From Viola odorata (taxonomy: Eukaryota; Streptophyta; Magnoliopsida; Malpighiales; Violaceae): a stretch of 64,000 nucleotides of DNA. The translations under genes and the position numbers were made by a program. The stretch spans positions 4,714,501 to 4,778,500 of the forward strand of contig OY829539.1 of the NCBI GenBank assembly GCA_963691705.1, written 5' to 3'. Position 1 is the first letter of the stretch, and each line of letters starts with the position of its first letter. Positions 14,101 through 25,621 of the stretch are shown one piece after another. The notes beneath the pieces are model-generated. The model saw only the letters and a program-made list of their open reading frames with translations, made no database searches and was not told where the DNA came from.

Positions 14101-15860
14101 GCTGCAACAAATAGGAAGCACTCAGTAAATGGTCATAAAAAGTAATCTTAAGACATTCAAGGGTAGAGAGAAACTCACCTTCTGGCTCATGCAGGCTATG
14201 GGAGGTAATGTGCTTCTTAAGTAACCCTTCAGCTAAGAGTAACAATTTTTCTCCACCATTACCACAAAACACCTAGAAGAAATTCACCGCAAAGCATGAG
14301 TGGTAACATAACATGTGTCGAAAGGAAAGATAAACCATTATGCGGCCGCCTCACACAGTTGTACATATACAGGATGAAACTCTTTTACACAGTTCAGGGA
14401 ATGAAGGAAATTGGTGCCCAACACCCTTAAGGTCGATTAAAGTACCAGTAGAAGTGCTTTCAGGTTCTAAAATGAAAATTCAGGTTGTTCATGTATCCCA
14501 CTTAGACGAAAGTATATCGAAAGACGGTTGGATGAGATCCAATTGTGAAAGCTACTGACGGAAGTCACATCTAACATTACTTGGGGCTTCCCATCTCAAT
14601 GGTGTTTTTGACATCTTACATTATTGAAAAAGTCCAACATATATTCCATTTCACAAAAAGGATTGCAATATTTCAAACCTGAAATCAGATCAGGCTACTG
14701 AGACGCAGCAACCATAACCAAATTTGATCTTGGCTTTCTAGATAGCAGGTTATTTTTGGAACAATTCAAAATATATATAATGTGAGGGTGTTCTAATCAG
14801 ACAAGAATAATGCTCAAAACTCAACTCAACTATACCGATATTTTCCAGATTTTTGAAGGTCAATGGAAGCCAGGGTGCTATTCACTAGTTGAGTTTACCA
14901 AAATATGCATACAAATGCAGCTAAAGGCAACAATATGGCAAAACAAATGAGAAAGAATAGCCCAAAACAATTACACGGTACTTCAACCATGTCATTCACA
15001 TGTTTTTCTCCTGTTTTTGTTCTGACAAAGAAACACTAAAATAAATAACAATGACAGAGGAAACAATGAGAAAGGAAAGGCACAAGAACCTGCAACTGGA
15101 TGCTAGAAACTGCCCAAAGCAAAAACCTCTCTTCACCAGCTAGCTTGTACATTTTAATAGCAGTCTGGAGGAACAAAAAATAAATTGCAATGCTCTAAGT
15201 TCCCCAAAAATGTGCATATAAAACAGTGTGAAGAACAAGCAATGAAGATGACCAACCTGTTGCTGTTTCACGAAAGAATACTCCCGAACATAACAATTGA
15301 ATAGTCCCATCATGAGTTCCAAATTGGTGGGAAATTTACTGCAGGCCTGCTCGTAACATCCCGTAGCCAAGTCCACTAGTTCAAGAACACAAAAAAGAAA
15401 GAAAAGATAAGACAATGAGACAATTTATCATTGGTAATGCAGTAAATAATATTATTATATTACAGCGATGGAGGCGTTGGAGAACAATTTGCAGTGTGCT
15501 GAGGGTGAGATCATCCATCAACAGCGAATGATTTTTGTATAAAAACTCAATTGCAGTGAAGCAAACAGACAATGCCTCCTCCGATTTACCCATCCTTTCC
15601 AAAATGAGCGCTTTCAATGCCTTCATTAGAAAAAAGAACAGTAAGTCAACAAACAATATCTTGGAAAGAAGGGAATGGAACTCAAAAATTGAAAAGAAAG
15701 AATGAGATCTGACAAGAGCGTAAGGGGAGTTAGGGTTCTTGGAGAGAAGCGCGGTGGAGAGCTTGAGAGCGGTTTTAAATTGGCGTGAATCGATGGCATC
15801 CCATATGGGTCTGACCCGGCGCTCGGGTATTCCTCCGGCCAACCCGAATTTGGAAGCCAT
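5112..15860 (-). CDS. NAA25: NatB N-terminal acetyltransferase auxiliary subunit
   Basis: NAA25 is the large auxiliary subunit of NatB. It holds the catalytic NAA20 subunit and anchors it to ribosomes, so that nascent proteins starting Met-Asp/Glu/Asn/Gln are acetylated. The N-terminus MASKFGLAGGIPERRVRPIW and many internal stretches (LTLSTLQIVLQRL, MMGLFNCYVREYSFVKQQQ, ADLTFLAYRHRNYSK) are recognisably those of plant NAA25 (Arabidopsis TCU2). Nineteen exons join in frame with GT..AG introns: 15860-15714, 15620-15464, 15375-15257, 15164-15090, 14272-14179, 14101-13983, 12246-12176, 10866-10725, 10643-10468, 10202-10000, 9739-9609, 8420-8344, 8135-8061, 7892-7700, 7431-7312, 7236-7098, 6824-6784, 6670-6416 and 5816-5112. 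The product is 1012 aa, near the roughly 1050 aa known for plants. The N-terminal half is TPR-like helical repeat. No breaks seen. Intron 6 (1.7 kb) carries a MITE and a tandem duplication. Confidence 0.95.
12554..12681. mobile_element. Small MITE in NAA25 intron 6
   Basis: The two ends are inverted copies of about 38 bp with few mismatches. The left starts AGTCTGTCTAGGATTG and the right ends CAATCCCAAACAGACACT. TAG flanks both sides and could be a 3-bp target duplication. The total of 128 bp fits a miniature inverted-repeat element. The superfamily is uncertain because TAG is not the TWA preferred by PIF/Harbinger elements. Confidence 0.55.
12702..12965. repeat. Imperfect tandem duplication in NAA25 intron 6
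   Basis: Two copies, 12702-12807 and 12840-12965, share long stretches such as ATCCCTCATTTCCTAATG and TTCAACAGCA. The second copy has about 20 extra bases in the middle. The repeat lies wholly within the intron and has no coding signal. Confidence 0.6.
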
Positions 15861-16231
15861 TTTTCTAGATGATGAGAAACAAACGTGTGGAAGGAGACAG
15901 AGGAGTGAGCAGTGACTTTGCCAACAAAAAAAAAAAAAAACTGGTGTACTGGTTTGCCTGTTGGGGGGAAAAACCAGGAAGGAGGCAATCGCCACTTGAA
16001 CCCTACTTGCACGGATGTTTGGATGCGGAGCCAGAGGGAAACGTGGATTCGATCATTTTAAGAAGTTTTTTTTTTTTTTGCTAAACAATAATTTTAAGAA
16101 TATAGGTAAAATATTGAATTATTCTTTGTATTTGTGTAAAAAAAAATTTATAATTTACCCTAATTTTTTTACAATTACACATTTACTCATTTTTATTATT
16201 TTAATCTGGGATATTTTTAAGAACACTCTAA

Positions 16232-16696
16232 GTGGCTCTTTAACGTTCCGGGTCCCGTTTCCCAACGCAAGTTTCCCATGGAAGTGTTTGGTAATGGATA
16301 AATAAACTGGGCTTCTTGAGAAGCCCAGTTTCAAAAGCAAGCATGCTCCAGCAACCAAAACGCACCTGCCTCTCTCCTTTTTTTTTTCTTTTTTTTTTAA
16401 ATTTTATTTTTTTACTTTATATAATAGAACAAAATAAATTAAAAACTATCACAATAAAATCTCCATATCAAGATAAGTAATTCTAAATCCACTTTTCCTA
16501 TTTTTATTAATTTTTTAAAAATTGACTTTATGCCCTTTATGGTCATTTTACATTCTAACCATAATTTTAACCGCAATTTTTACCAAACACCATAAAACAA
16601 TTTCTCGTTTCCCACCGCACTTTTCCAGAAGTACTTTCCACACAACACTTTTCCAGAATCATTTTTTCAACTAGAACCGAAACGCCAAACAAGCCC
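16232..16696. mobile_element. Tourist-type MITE (PIF/Harbinger)
   Basis: A 465-bp sequence between divergent NAA25 and EXO70B1. It is flanked by TAA on both sides (16229-16231 and 16697-16699). The right end, read inward on the minus strand, is GGGCTTGTTTGGCGTTTCGG, the classic Tourist terminus. The left end GTGGCTCTTTAACGTTCCGG matches it with several changes. The interior has no open frame, so it is non-autonomous. Confidence 0.65.
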
Positions 16697-17387
16697 TAAG
16701 TATTATCTAGTAAAAGTTTAATGTTGACATGTACAATCTCTTGATTATGTACTACCCCTCGTATTGTAGCTTATTACATGTTAACTAATTTTGGTTGATT
16801 TTTTTCTTCCTGTTTTATTTTTTAAGTCAAATTTTAGACATTATCTTGGGTATCTATCATTGAGAATTGATGAATCAAAAGGTCCAGTGATAGTTAGTCC
16901 GGCTTATTAATCGACTCGGGTTTAAAATAATGAAAACAAGCTTATTACATGTTAAATGAGCTTTATATGGCCAATTTTAAATTAATGAATTGTTTTTTAA
17001 TAAATTGAGTCATTTTTTTATTTTTATAATACTAATCAAGCATATATTTATTTAAATATATAATTATGTGTTGCTGATCGAGACTAAATGAGTTTGAATG
17101 AGTCGCGGGTTTAAAATTTCAAAACCCAGATCCGATTCTTTAATCTTAATGGATGGGCCTGAATGAACTGAGCCTAAAATTTAAAAACTCAGATTCTAAC
17201 CTTTTAGTGAAAGCCCGAACAAACCTAATAAGCGATTCGTCGGTTAAACAAATCTAGGTAGAGTGTTAGAATTTTTTTTAGTTTCGTTTCAATTAATTTA
17301 GACATTAGAACTTTCTTAAAGAATCTTCACATTATCTTTAACTATATTTTTGCGTAAGAGATTATCTACAGCATCATTAAATTGCCA

Positions 17388-17402
17388 CACGTGAAAGTTG
17401 AC
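17388..17402 (+). promoter_or_regulatory. G-box next to a W-box upstream of EXO70B1
   Basis: CACGTG at 17388-17393 is followed by TTGAC at 17398-17402, about 200 bp before the EXO70B1 start codon. G-boxes bind bZIP and bHLH factors and W-boxes bind WRKY factors. This would suit an ABA- or defence-responsive gene, but the motifs are short and the regulation is inferred only. Confidence 0.35.
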
Positions 17403-17594
17403 GACTTGTTGATGGGTCTAAGAAAATTGATTTGCCAAAATATTTAATTTTAAATTATTTTATTTTTGTCATTTCCCGGTTGATTGAACCAATACCTCGA
17501 AGGCTCGAACCCATCAGGAGGGCTAGCCAAGTACTATCACTCTCACATATGACTTTGTTAAGGTAAAACCAAACCAGCTAAATCTTGAAGAAAA

Positions 17595-19472
17595 ATGGCT
17601 GAAAATGGCGAAGAGAAGCTAATAGCTGTAGCGAGGCACATAGCCAAGACTCTTGGCCACAACGAGTCCATGGCCGACGATATCTTGCAGATCTTCTCCA
17701 ACTTCGACGGCAGATTTTCTCGCGAGAAACTGTCCGAGAAATTGCCTGACGACGATTCCGGATGTCTTACCCGTTCTTTGAAATCACTAGAGACTCAGAT
17801 CTTGCAATACGTCGCCTCCGACAACCCGATCTGGTCGGACTCCGTCGACTCGTCTGCTTTCCTCGACTACCTCGACGAGCTCATCCCCACCATCCACGAC
17901 TGGTCTCCCCTCGCCGCATCCGACAAGGCAGTCGCCTCGTGCATCACACGCGCAGAAGACTTGTTACAGCAGGCCATGTTCCGGTTAGAGGAGGAGTTCC
18001 GTCTGTTGATGGAGCGAGGGGGTGAAGCATTTGAGTTCTCTCCGCATAAGTCGGTGGGAAACTTCTCGTTTGACTCCGACGACGACGAAATTGACGACGA
18101 AGACGAGAATTACATCGCGGTGGCGCAACCGTTGTCCGATTACGATATCATTATTGACGCGCTACCCTCAGGAACCATCAACGATCTCCACGAGATTGCC
18201 AAGAGGATGGTGGCTGCCGGATTTGCCAAGGAATGCTCGCATGTGTACAGCGCGTGCAGGAGAGATTTTCTTGAAGAAAGCGCGTCTAGGTTAGGGTTGC
18301 AGAAGTGGAGCATCGAAGAAGTCCAGAAGATGACGTGGCATGATTTGGAAGATGAGATTGAGAAATGGATTAAAGCTGCTAACGTCATGCTGCGCATTCT
18401 CTTCCCAAGCGAGCGACGCCTATGTGATCGAGTGTTCTTTGGCCTCTCCTCGGCCTCTGATATGTCTTTCATGGAAGTTTGCCGTGGGTCCACTATCCAG
18501 ATTCTGAATTTTGCAGATGCAGTTGCCATAGGGAGTCGCTCACCAGAAAGGTTGTTTAAGGTTATGGATTTGTTTGAGACGATGAGAGACTTAATGCCTG
18601 AGTTCGAAATAAACTTTTCGGATCAGTATTGTGTGGTTTTGAGGAATGAGGCGTTTGCAATATGGAAACGGTTAGGTGAAGCAATTAGGGGTACGTTTAT
18701 GGAATTAGAGAATTTGATCCGAAGAGATCCTGCTAAGGCACCAGTCCCACGAGGTGGCCTTCATCCTATTACTAGATATGTGTTGAATTATTTACGGGCT
18801 GCTTGTAGGTCGAGGGACACATTGGAGCAAGTATTTGCAGAGAATGTGAATGGTGTTCACAGAAAAGACTCATCTTTGGCGGTTCAAATGGTGTGGATTA
18901 TGGAGCTCTTGGAGAGTAATTTGGAAGTGAAGTCTAAGATTTATGGGGATCCAGCCTTGTGTTGTGTGTTTATGATGAACAATGGGAGGTACATTGTGCA
19001 AAAAGTGAAGGATAGTGAGCTAGGTTTGTTGTTAGGTGAAGATTGGATAAGGAAACACAATGCAAAAATTAAGCAGTTTCATTCAAGTTATCAGAGAAGT
19101 TCGTGGAATAAGGTTTTGGGAGTATTGAGAGGCGCTGCCGTTGTTAATGGAGGTCCTCCTAATTATGATGCGAAGTACACGTCATTGAAGGATAAGATTA
19201 AGGCATTTAATTCCTGTTTTGAAGATATTTGTAAATCCCAAACGCAATGGATTATATTCGATGAGCAGTTAAGGAGGGAGGTCAGGCTTTCTTTGAACAA
19301 CCTCGTGTTGCCAGCATATAGGAATTTTCTTGCAAGGTTTCAAAATGCTCCAGAAGTTGGGAGACCTGCTGATAAGTACATTAAGCACAGTATAGAGGAT
19401 GTACAGTCTCAAATCAATGAGTTGTTTCAAGGGGGAGGAGGAGGCACTGGGTCAGCAGGTGGCAAGAAGTGA
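17595..19472 (+). CDS. EXO70B1: Exocyst subunit EXO70, B1 type
   Basis: EXO70 proteins are subunits of the exocyst, which tethers secretory vesicles to the plasma membrane. In Arabidopsis, EXO70B1 also works in autophagy-related transport to the vacuole and in immunity. The gene is a single 625-codon frame without introns, which is usual for this clade, and the length matches the family. The N-terminus MAENGEEKLIAVARHIAKTL followed by GHNESMADDILQIFSNFDGR is diagnostic of EXO70B1. The Exo70 helical-bundle domain occupies about residues 240-605. An acidic stretch (DSDDDEIDDEDEN, about 159-171) lies between the N-terminal region and that domain, and the tail is Gly-rich (QGGGGGTGSAGGKK). The start is favoured by AAAATGGCT context and full conservation of the N-terminus. 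The gene appears intact. It is divergent from NAA25, with a MITE between them. Confidence 0.95.
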   Translation: MAENGEEKLIAVARHIAKTLGHNESMADDILQIFSNFDGRFSREKLSEKLPDDDSGCLTRSLKSLETQILQYVASDNPIWSDSVDSSAFLDYLDELIPTIHDWSPLAASDKAVASCITRAEDLLQQAMFRLEEEFRLLMERGGEAFEFSPHKSVGNFSFDSDDDEIDDEDENYIAVAQPLSDYDIIIDALPSGTINDLHEIAKRMVAAGFAKECSHVYSACRRDFLEESASRLGLQKWSIEEVQKMTWHDLEDEIEKWIKAANVMLRILFPSERRLCDRVFFGLSSASDMSFMEVCRGSTIQILNFADAVAIGSRSPERLFKVMDLFETMRDLMPEFEINFSDQYCVVLRNEAFAIWKRLGEAIRGTFMELENLIRRDPAKAPVPRGGLHPITRYVLNYLRAACRSRDTLEQVFAENVNGVHRKDSSLAVQMVWIMELLESNLEVKSKIYGDPALCCVFMMNNGRYIVQKVKDSELGLLLGEDWIRKHNAKIKQFHSSYQRSSWNKVLGVLRGAAVVNGGPPNYDAKYTSLKDKIKAFNSCFEDICKSQTQWIIFDEQLRREVRLSLNNLVLPAYRNFLARFQNAPEVGRPADKYIKHSIEDVQSQINELFQGGGGGTGSAGGKK

Positions 19473-20873
19473 AGGTAAGACTTTCTGCTTTGTTGTAATA
19501 TTATTTAAGAACAGAAAGTTTAAGATTTTCTTGTTTCATGTATGTAGTTGAAGATTGGTACTTTTTACACGATCTTGTATAACAGTCACATTTTGTGCAG
19601 TTTCTCTTTTCTACTTGTGAATGAAAACTATGGATGGCACCTTAATATATACATGAAGATGGTGTTCTGAAATGAAGTTGATTTGTATTTTGTCATATTT
19701 GGTGAGCTACAAATTTACTTTTGTTACATGTAAAGCCGTCATCTAGAACATCAATTTTTTTCCCACATTGTTAATTATCATGTCATTGTTTGATGCTCTG
19801 GATTCATTCACTTATTGTTAGATTAAAGAGCCTCCAACTAACTGAAGTGCATACATTCTAAGTGACTTATGTTCTGTCATACACTTGGCTTATCTAACTC
19901 AGTTAATGCTCTACATTCTAAGTGACTTATGTTCTGTCATACATTTGGCTTATCTAACTCAGTTAATGCTCTATGTGAATGAATTTCGAAGTAGACCAGA
20001 GAGGTGCAATCTCCTAGTTGAGAGACATAATATGACGCATCAGGTTGGTTACATAATTATTTGCCATTAGTTGTTATCTTAGTGTGTGTGAAGTGAGCCT
20101 AGATAGAAACTTTAGCTTATGATTTTTGTTTTCTTTTTTTCTTTTTTGTGCGTGTGGCTAGTGTGATTCAGCTTTCTATTGGGTTTTCATTTTTTCCTCT
20201 CTTTAGCTTGCATAATTGCTGTGAATCATCATTTTGCTTCTTGAATGAATTTCTACTTCTGTTTTATGCCGTGCATGATCATTGCTTCCAAAACTGTTGT
20301 TTGTTTTATGTTATTATTGCATGCCGGGATTATTGTAGTCAGGCTCCTATTAGGATAAGTCTCAAGTAATCCACCAAGTGGATTGGGAAGTACAAATATT
20401 GCAATGATGAAGTAGAGTTCTCATGGCGGTAAAAGGATGAGCATGAGTGGATTACAGTTGATTCATATAGGTGCCGATTCGATGGAATCCTATAGGAGTA
20501 GAAATCATGTATATTTGATTAGTATAGCATGAGCTTAGTGACATTTACTCTTTCGACGCTCAGCTGGTTGATTAGGATATGTTATGGTATTAAGGAAAGG
20601 GTTTGTATTTGATGGATTGGGTGAATCATTTGCCACCTTAAGTGATTAGTTCGAGCCGTTTTCTACGGGACTGGGACTGGGACTGGGACTATTAGTATGA
20701 AGTAATGAGAGTTAATACAGTGGATGAAGCACGATACACAGAATAGTAGTAACTAGTAAGTAGCAGTATTATAGGACAAGGGTCTTGTTGGTATAAAACT
20801 CCTTTCTGTTTACCTTATTACTGCTAGGTCCACGGAATAAACACCAGAACAGGTGGTGAGTGATGATGATCGC
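19473..20873. other. Spacer between EXO70B1 and the GDSL gene ends
   Basis: The first few hundred bases are probably the EXO70B1 3' untranslated region. No gene recognised. It contains a 60-bp tandem duplication (listed separately) and four copies of GGGACT at 20667-20690. Confidence 0.5.
19853..19972. repeat. 60-bp tandem duplication
   Basis: Two adjacent 60-bp copies beginning TACATTCTAAGTGACTTA, which differ at about one position (TACACTTGG versus TACATTTGG). The near identity suggests a recent duplication. It lies downstream of EXO70B1 and has no coding role that I can see. Confidence 0.85.
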
Positions 20874-22194
20874 TTAATTTGGAGGTAAAACTGCTGGAAG
20901 TAGCTGTTTCACCAGTTGGTCAGAGAGAGACTTGTAAGCTGATTGAGTTGGATGGATGCAATCCCAAAATAGGTACTCTGAAGGGGTTCTGCACATAGGA
21001 GTGGCTGCATGGCATAGGGATGCTGCTTCAACAAAACCTGGTTCCACAACATCCTTTGGTTGTTTCTACAAACCCTAATTTTGTACCATCATCATCGCCC
21101 CCACAAGAACATAACATTTTTCAGAACCATATTATTATAGAATCCAGGCTGGACACGCAAAATTATTGGTGCTAGGGTAGGTCTTTTTTAATGAAAGCTA
21201 TCACATCCATCCAACCTTGAGATCCACGCAACATTTATGCACCTTGTCCTCATTCTTTAAAACTCTAGTGAGCACTTTATTCATTTCTCCTAAAGATGAT
21301 TTCTCCTAAAGATGATGACAAAGTTTGTAATATTTATTTTTACGTCATGTGTAGTCATTTTCGCTTTGGGTCTATACATTAAAGGGTGAAAGTGCTATTA
21401 TAGGTAACTTCTTCGAACACCTTTTAGTTAGTTGAGAACTTAAGAGACGATCCCGAACCACTCAAACAATATTGTGTGTACTAACAAGTAAAATGTATGT
21501 GTGTATATTATTTCTTTCTTTCATGGTTCATGCTCCTATTCTATGTAATTGTGAGGTATCTTTCGGTGCATAAATAATAAGACCAACCTCTTTGGTGATC
21601 TCTCATACCTGAGAGCCCGACCAATCATTTATTGTTTGTGCTCCGCATGCTAAGAAACCAGAAAATATAGAAATGATTGGTATCATCACTTACCAAATTT
21701 TTGTGGCTGAGTGACCATGTCAAGCAATGGATCGTACACATTCGCGTAGGCGATCATCGAACCTGGAAGTGATGATTCCAGCTGCGATAACAAAATAACA
21801 AGTTTTTTATTATAAGACTGTGAATCTGAATTCTGATCCTCCAGGCACTTCCGATCCTCTGCATTCTGGAATCTTGTTGTCATTTGGATTGGCAGGCATC
21901 CAATTGGAGGTAGCCCTGCTATGGCCATTGTACGCCCTCCTTGATAGTAAAGTTGCTGTGATTTTTTTTGTTTTGTTTCCGCCATCAAAGATGAAAAGTT
22001 TGATTCAAAACAATGCATGAAAAATAATCAGTTGGTCAGTGTAAGCGGTTCAGTGCTCTTGCTGTTTAAACGAGAGGTGACCGCTTTGATCATTATGTAT
22101 GTGAGTAATTACTCGTTGAAAATATTTTACTTTTTGATGGGTCAACTAGTTAAAAAAAAAAAATTAGAAAAATAAATATAAAGGATCAATGGTG

Positions 22195-22697
22195 TGTTAG
22201 ATTCGAATAGAATCTAGGTTGTTCCCTAACCTTATGAACAATCCCAAGAACCAAAACAAATCGATTATAGAATGATTAATATATATAAACAGTGGAAGCG
22301 TACCTGTATTAGCCGATGCCATGGAATTGGAAAGGGATTTTTGGCCTTCTGGAGGATGAAATTCTCTCTAGGCAAATGGAAACAAAAGCTCTTGCACAAA
22401 ACCTTTATTTCTGTTTTCTATATTTCTGTATCGTTCTGTTACCTTGATGAAGAGCCTTTAAATAAAATAGAGAAATTCCTCCAGGGACCAATTCCCAAAT
22501 AACCAAAATGATTAATTACTAATCGCTCCATTAACAATTAGTAATTAACCCGGGAATCTGCACAAACATTAAATTTGCCCCTCGCACTTAATTGATTAGA
22601 TAATTCAGACCATAAACTTTATTAGATCACTCGATTGGTCTAAATGTAATTAACGGTAACATATACTAATGTACACGTTATTGTCCAAAATCCAACA
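22195..22697 (-). repeat. Left copia LTR, inverted
   Basis: Reverse complement of the right LTR and exactly the same length (503 bp), with a scatter of substitutions. Read on the minus strand it starts TGTTGGATTTTGGACAA at 22697 and ends GAATCTAACA at 22195. Its U3 end abuts reverse-transcriptase sequence without a polypurine tract or primer-binding site. Confidence 0.9.
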
Positions 22698-22863
22698 TGC
22701 TTGAGCCCATAGATAGACTTTTTCAATCTACAAACCAACTGACTATCCTCGTGAGAGGTTAAGCCATCTGGTTGCTTCATGTAGATTTCTTCCTCAAGAT
22801 CCCCATTGAGGAAAGCAGTCTTTACATCCATCTGATGTAGCTCAAGATCAAATAACAGGCTCT
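22698..22863 (-). pseudogene. Inverted copia reverse-transcriptase fragment
   Basis: The minus strand encodes the copia reverse-transcriptase block [20 protein letters not shown] and continues to KSIYGLK, where it stops and the LTR begins. It duplicates about 160 bp of the forward copy near 23957-24117, with a few differences (for example QPDG instead of RPDG). It is a fragment and not an independent gene. Confidence 0.88.
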
Positions 22864-22976
22864 GTTTGATTGTATCCAGTCCTCGTAAGCCAGGCGGTCC
22901 TTATCACTGCTATCGAGGTCTGGCTCCTGAGGACAATCCTTATACAGAGCCTGGTCCATTTTCATGCAACAGAGCC

Positions 22977-25224
22977 TTAAGAACTGCAGTCTATATTCTC
23001 AACAGGATACCAACTAAAGCAACAAACAAAACCCCATATGAATTATGGACTGGCAGAAAGCCTGTCTTAAAGCATATTAAGGTTTGGGGATATCCAGCTG
23101 AGGCTAGGCCTTATAGGCCTGATGAAAGAAAACTGGACTCAAGGACTGTTAGTTGCTATTTTGTTGGCTATCCGGAGAGGTCAAGGGGTTATAAGTTTTA
23201 TAATCCTACTACCCGCACATTCTTTGAGACGGGAAATGCCCGGTTCTTTGAGGATGTTGAGTTTGAGGGGGAAGATAGAAGAACCGATGTCGTTTTTGAT
23301 GAGGATTCAGCTACACCTCATCAGGCAGTACCTGAGGGACAAGATGAGCTTATTGTTCATGTTCCAATTCTTGTTCCTCAGCAAGCAAGAAACAACATCG
23401 TTGATCCTCCTACAGGACCAGGTCATCAGGTTATACCTAAAAACCATCAGGACCCATAGGATTTACCTGTGGATCATCAGGAAGTCCTACAGGAACCTCT
23501 GCCAGATCAAACTCATCAACCTCATGTGGTTGAGAACCATGCAAATATGCCTCTCAGGAGGTCCACTAGAGTAAGAAGAAGTGCGATTTCGGATGATTAT
23601 GTCGTATTTCTGCAAGAACATGAGGATGCTATTGACTCATTAGAGGGTGACCCGATCACCTTTATTGAGGCTACTAGCTGTTCTGATGCTCAAAAGTGGA
23701 TACGGGCCATGGGGGATGAATTTCAATCCATGAAGGACAATGACGTGTGGGAACTTGTACCATTGCCTAAAAATGTGAAACCGATCGGATGTAAATGGGT
23801 TTTTTAAAACCAAACGGGATTCACAAGGCAATATTGAGAGGTACAAGGCACGTCTTGTTACGAAAGGATTCACCCAGAAGGAAGGAATAGACTATAAAGA
23901 GACCTTCTCTCCAGTTTCTTCGAAGGACTCTTTTAGGACTATCATGGCTCTTGTGGCATATTTTGATCTTGAGCTACATCAGATGGATGTAAAGACTGCT
24001 TTCCTCAATGGGGATCTTGAGGAAGAAATCTACATGAAGCGACCAGATGGCTTAACCTCTCACAAGGATAGTCAGTTGGTCTGTAGATTGAAAAAGTCTA
24101 TCTATGGGCTCAAGCAGACATCTCGTCAATGGTACCTGAAGTTCCATCGAATTATTACTTCATACGGTTTTGAGGTAAATACAGTAGAGGACTGTATGTA
24201 CCATAAATTCAGTGGGAGTAGGTTTATATTTTTACTGCTTTATATGGATGATATTCTACTTGCTACAAATGATGTAAAGCTTCTTCAAGATACTAAGGCA
24301 TTCCTTTCAACTCAGTTTGAGATGAAGGACCTTGGTGAAGCTTCTTTTGTGCTTGGGATACAGATCCATCGGGATCGTTCAGAGGGTATCCTCAGGTTGT
24401 CACAAAAGGGTTACATCGATAAAGTTCTTAAAAGGTTCAACATGCAGAATTGTAAGCCACATGATACCCCTATCTCCAAAGGTGAGAAATTTAGCCTAGA
24501 GTAGTGTCCTAAGACCGATTTGGACCGCAAGTTCATGGAGGGTATTCCATATGCTTCGGCTGTGGGAAGCATCATATATGCTCCAGTTTGTACCCGTCCG
24601 GATCTTGCGTATATAGTTGGTATGTTGGGCAGATACCAGAGCAATCCCGGGAGGGATCATTGGGTCGCAGCCAAAAGGGTCTTTCGGTACCTGCAGAGAA
24701 CGAAAGACCATATGCTCACGTACAGGAGATCAAATCAGCTTGAGATCGTTGGGTATTCTGATTCTGATTTCGCTGGATGCCAGGACAGTCGGAGATCGAC
24801 ATCAGGTTTCGTCTTTCTGCTAGCTGGTGGGGCCATTTCTTGGAAGAGCGCCAAACAGTCACTCGTCGCTTCTTCCACTATGGAGGCTGAGTTCGTAGCT
24901 TGCTACGGGGCATCCAGTCATGCGGTATGGTTGCGAAATATGGTCAAGGAACTGCGAGTTGTTACTGGGATTGAGAGACCCTTAAGGATTTATTGTGACA
25001 ATCGGGCTGCAGTGTTGTACTCCAACAATAGTCGGAGAACATCCAAGTCGAAGCACATCGACATCAAGTTCCTTGCAGTTAAAGAAAGAGTTCAGAGTGG
25101 TCTTGTGAGCATTGAGTTATTAGGTACAAATGCTGTGGTTGCGGATCCGCTCACTAAGGCATTGACACCTGTTGCATTTCATGGCCATGTATCGAGCATG
25201 GGTGTCATTAGGTTAGATGCCTGA
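22977..25224 (+). pseudogene. Truncated copia Pol: integrase end, RT, RNase H
   Basis: The forward half starts in the integrase C-terminal region (TAVYILNRIP, YELWTGRKP) and runs through the reverse transcriptase (WVF...[30 protein letters not shown] with the catalytic YMDD) to RNase H (SDSDFAGC, STMEAEFVA). It then reaches the conserved end LTKALTPVAF before the right LTR. It is broken three times: a TAG at 23458-23460, a one-base insertion in a T-run near 23800 that shifts the frame, and a TAG at 24502-24504. There is no gag or protease. It cannot make an active polyprotein. Confidence 0.9.
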
Positions 25225-25621
25225 GATTAGTGGGAGTTATGTTTTGTACCATTAAGGCTCACGGATGTATTGACTATGTATTTATTTTCATAGTTTATGG
25301 ATATTGATTTCTGTTTCAATATGCGCTCTGGTATTCTTTTGATCTCATAAAGTTTAAAGTGGATCAGTTGGAAATAGACATGAACATATCATTTTACATG
25401 TATTTCCATGCTGCACATGCGCACTGGATCCATGTCGTTGGTCAGTTAAGTCTGTAATCATCATGAGTTTAGTTGCCTGAGATGCGACGACTGCTCTCTT
25501 GGTTCTGACATTAATGAAACCGACGGACCGGATTGGATTAGACAAGAGTTATGCTAGCATTCAGGAAATTAACGGTCGGTACTATAAGGATTGTACAATT
25601 CGGATTGTCCAAGTGAGAGAT

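Noticed and set aside
17480..17525. GGCTCGAACCC, possible tRNA remnant upstream of EXO70B1
   Set aside because: Same problem: an isolated T-loop-like word without the rest of a tRNA.
18140..18529. 129-codon minus-strand frame inside EXO70B1
   Set aside because: Antisense shadow of a strongly conserved plus-strand gene.
22640..22831. A small minus-strand frame with copia RT motifs as a separate gene
   Set aside because: It is the inverted RT fragment of the copia derivative and runs into LTR sequence.
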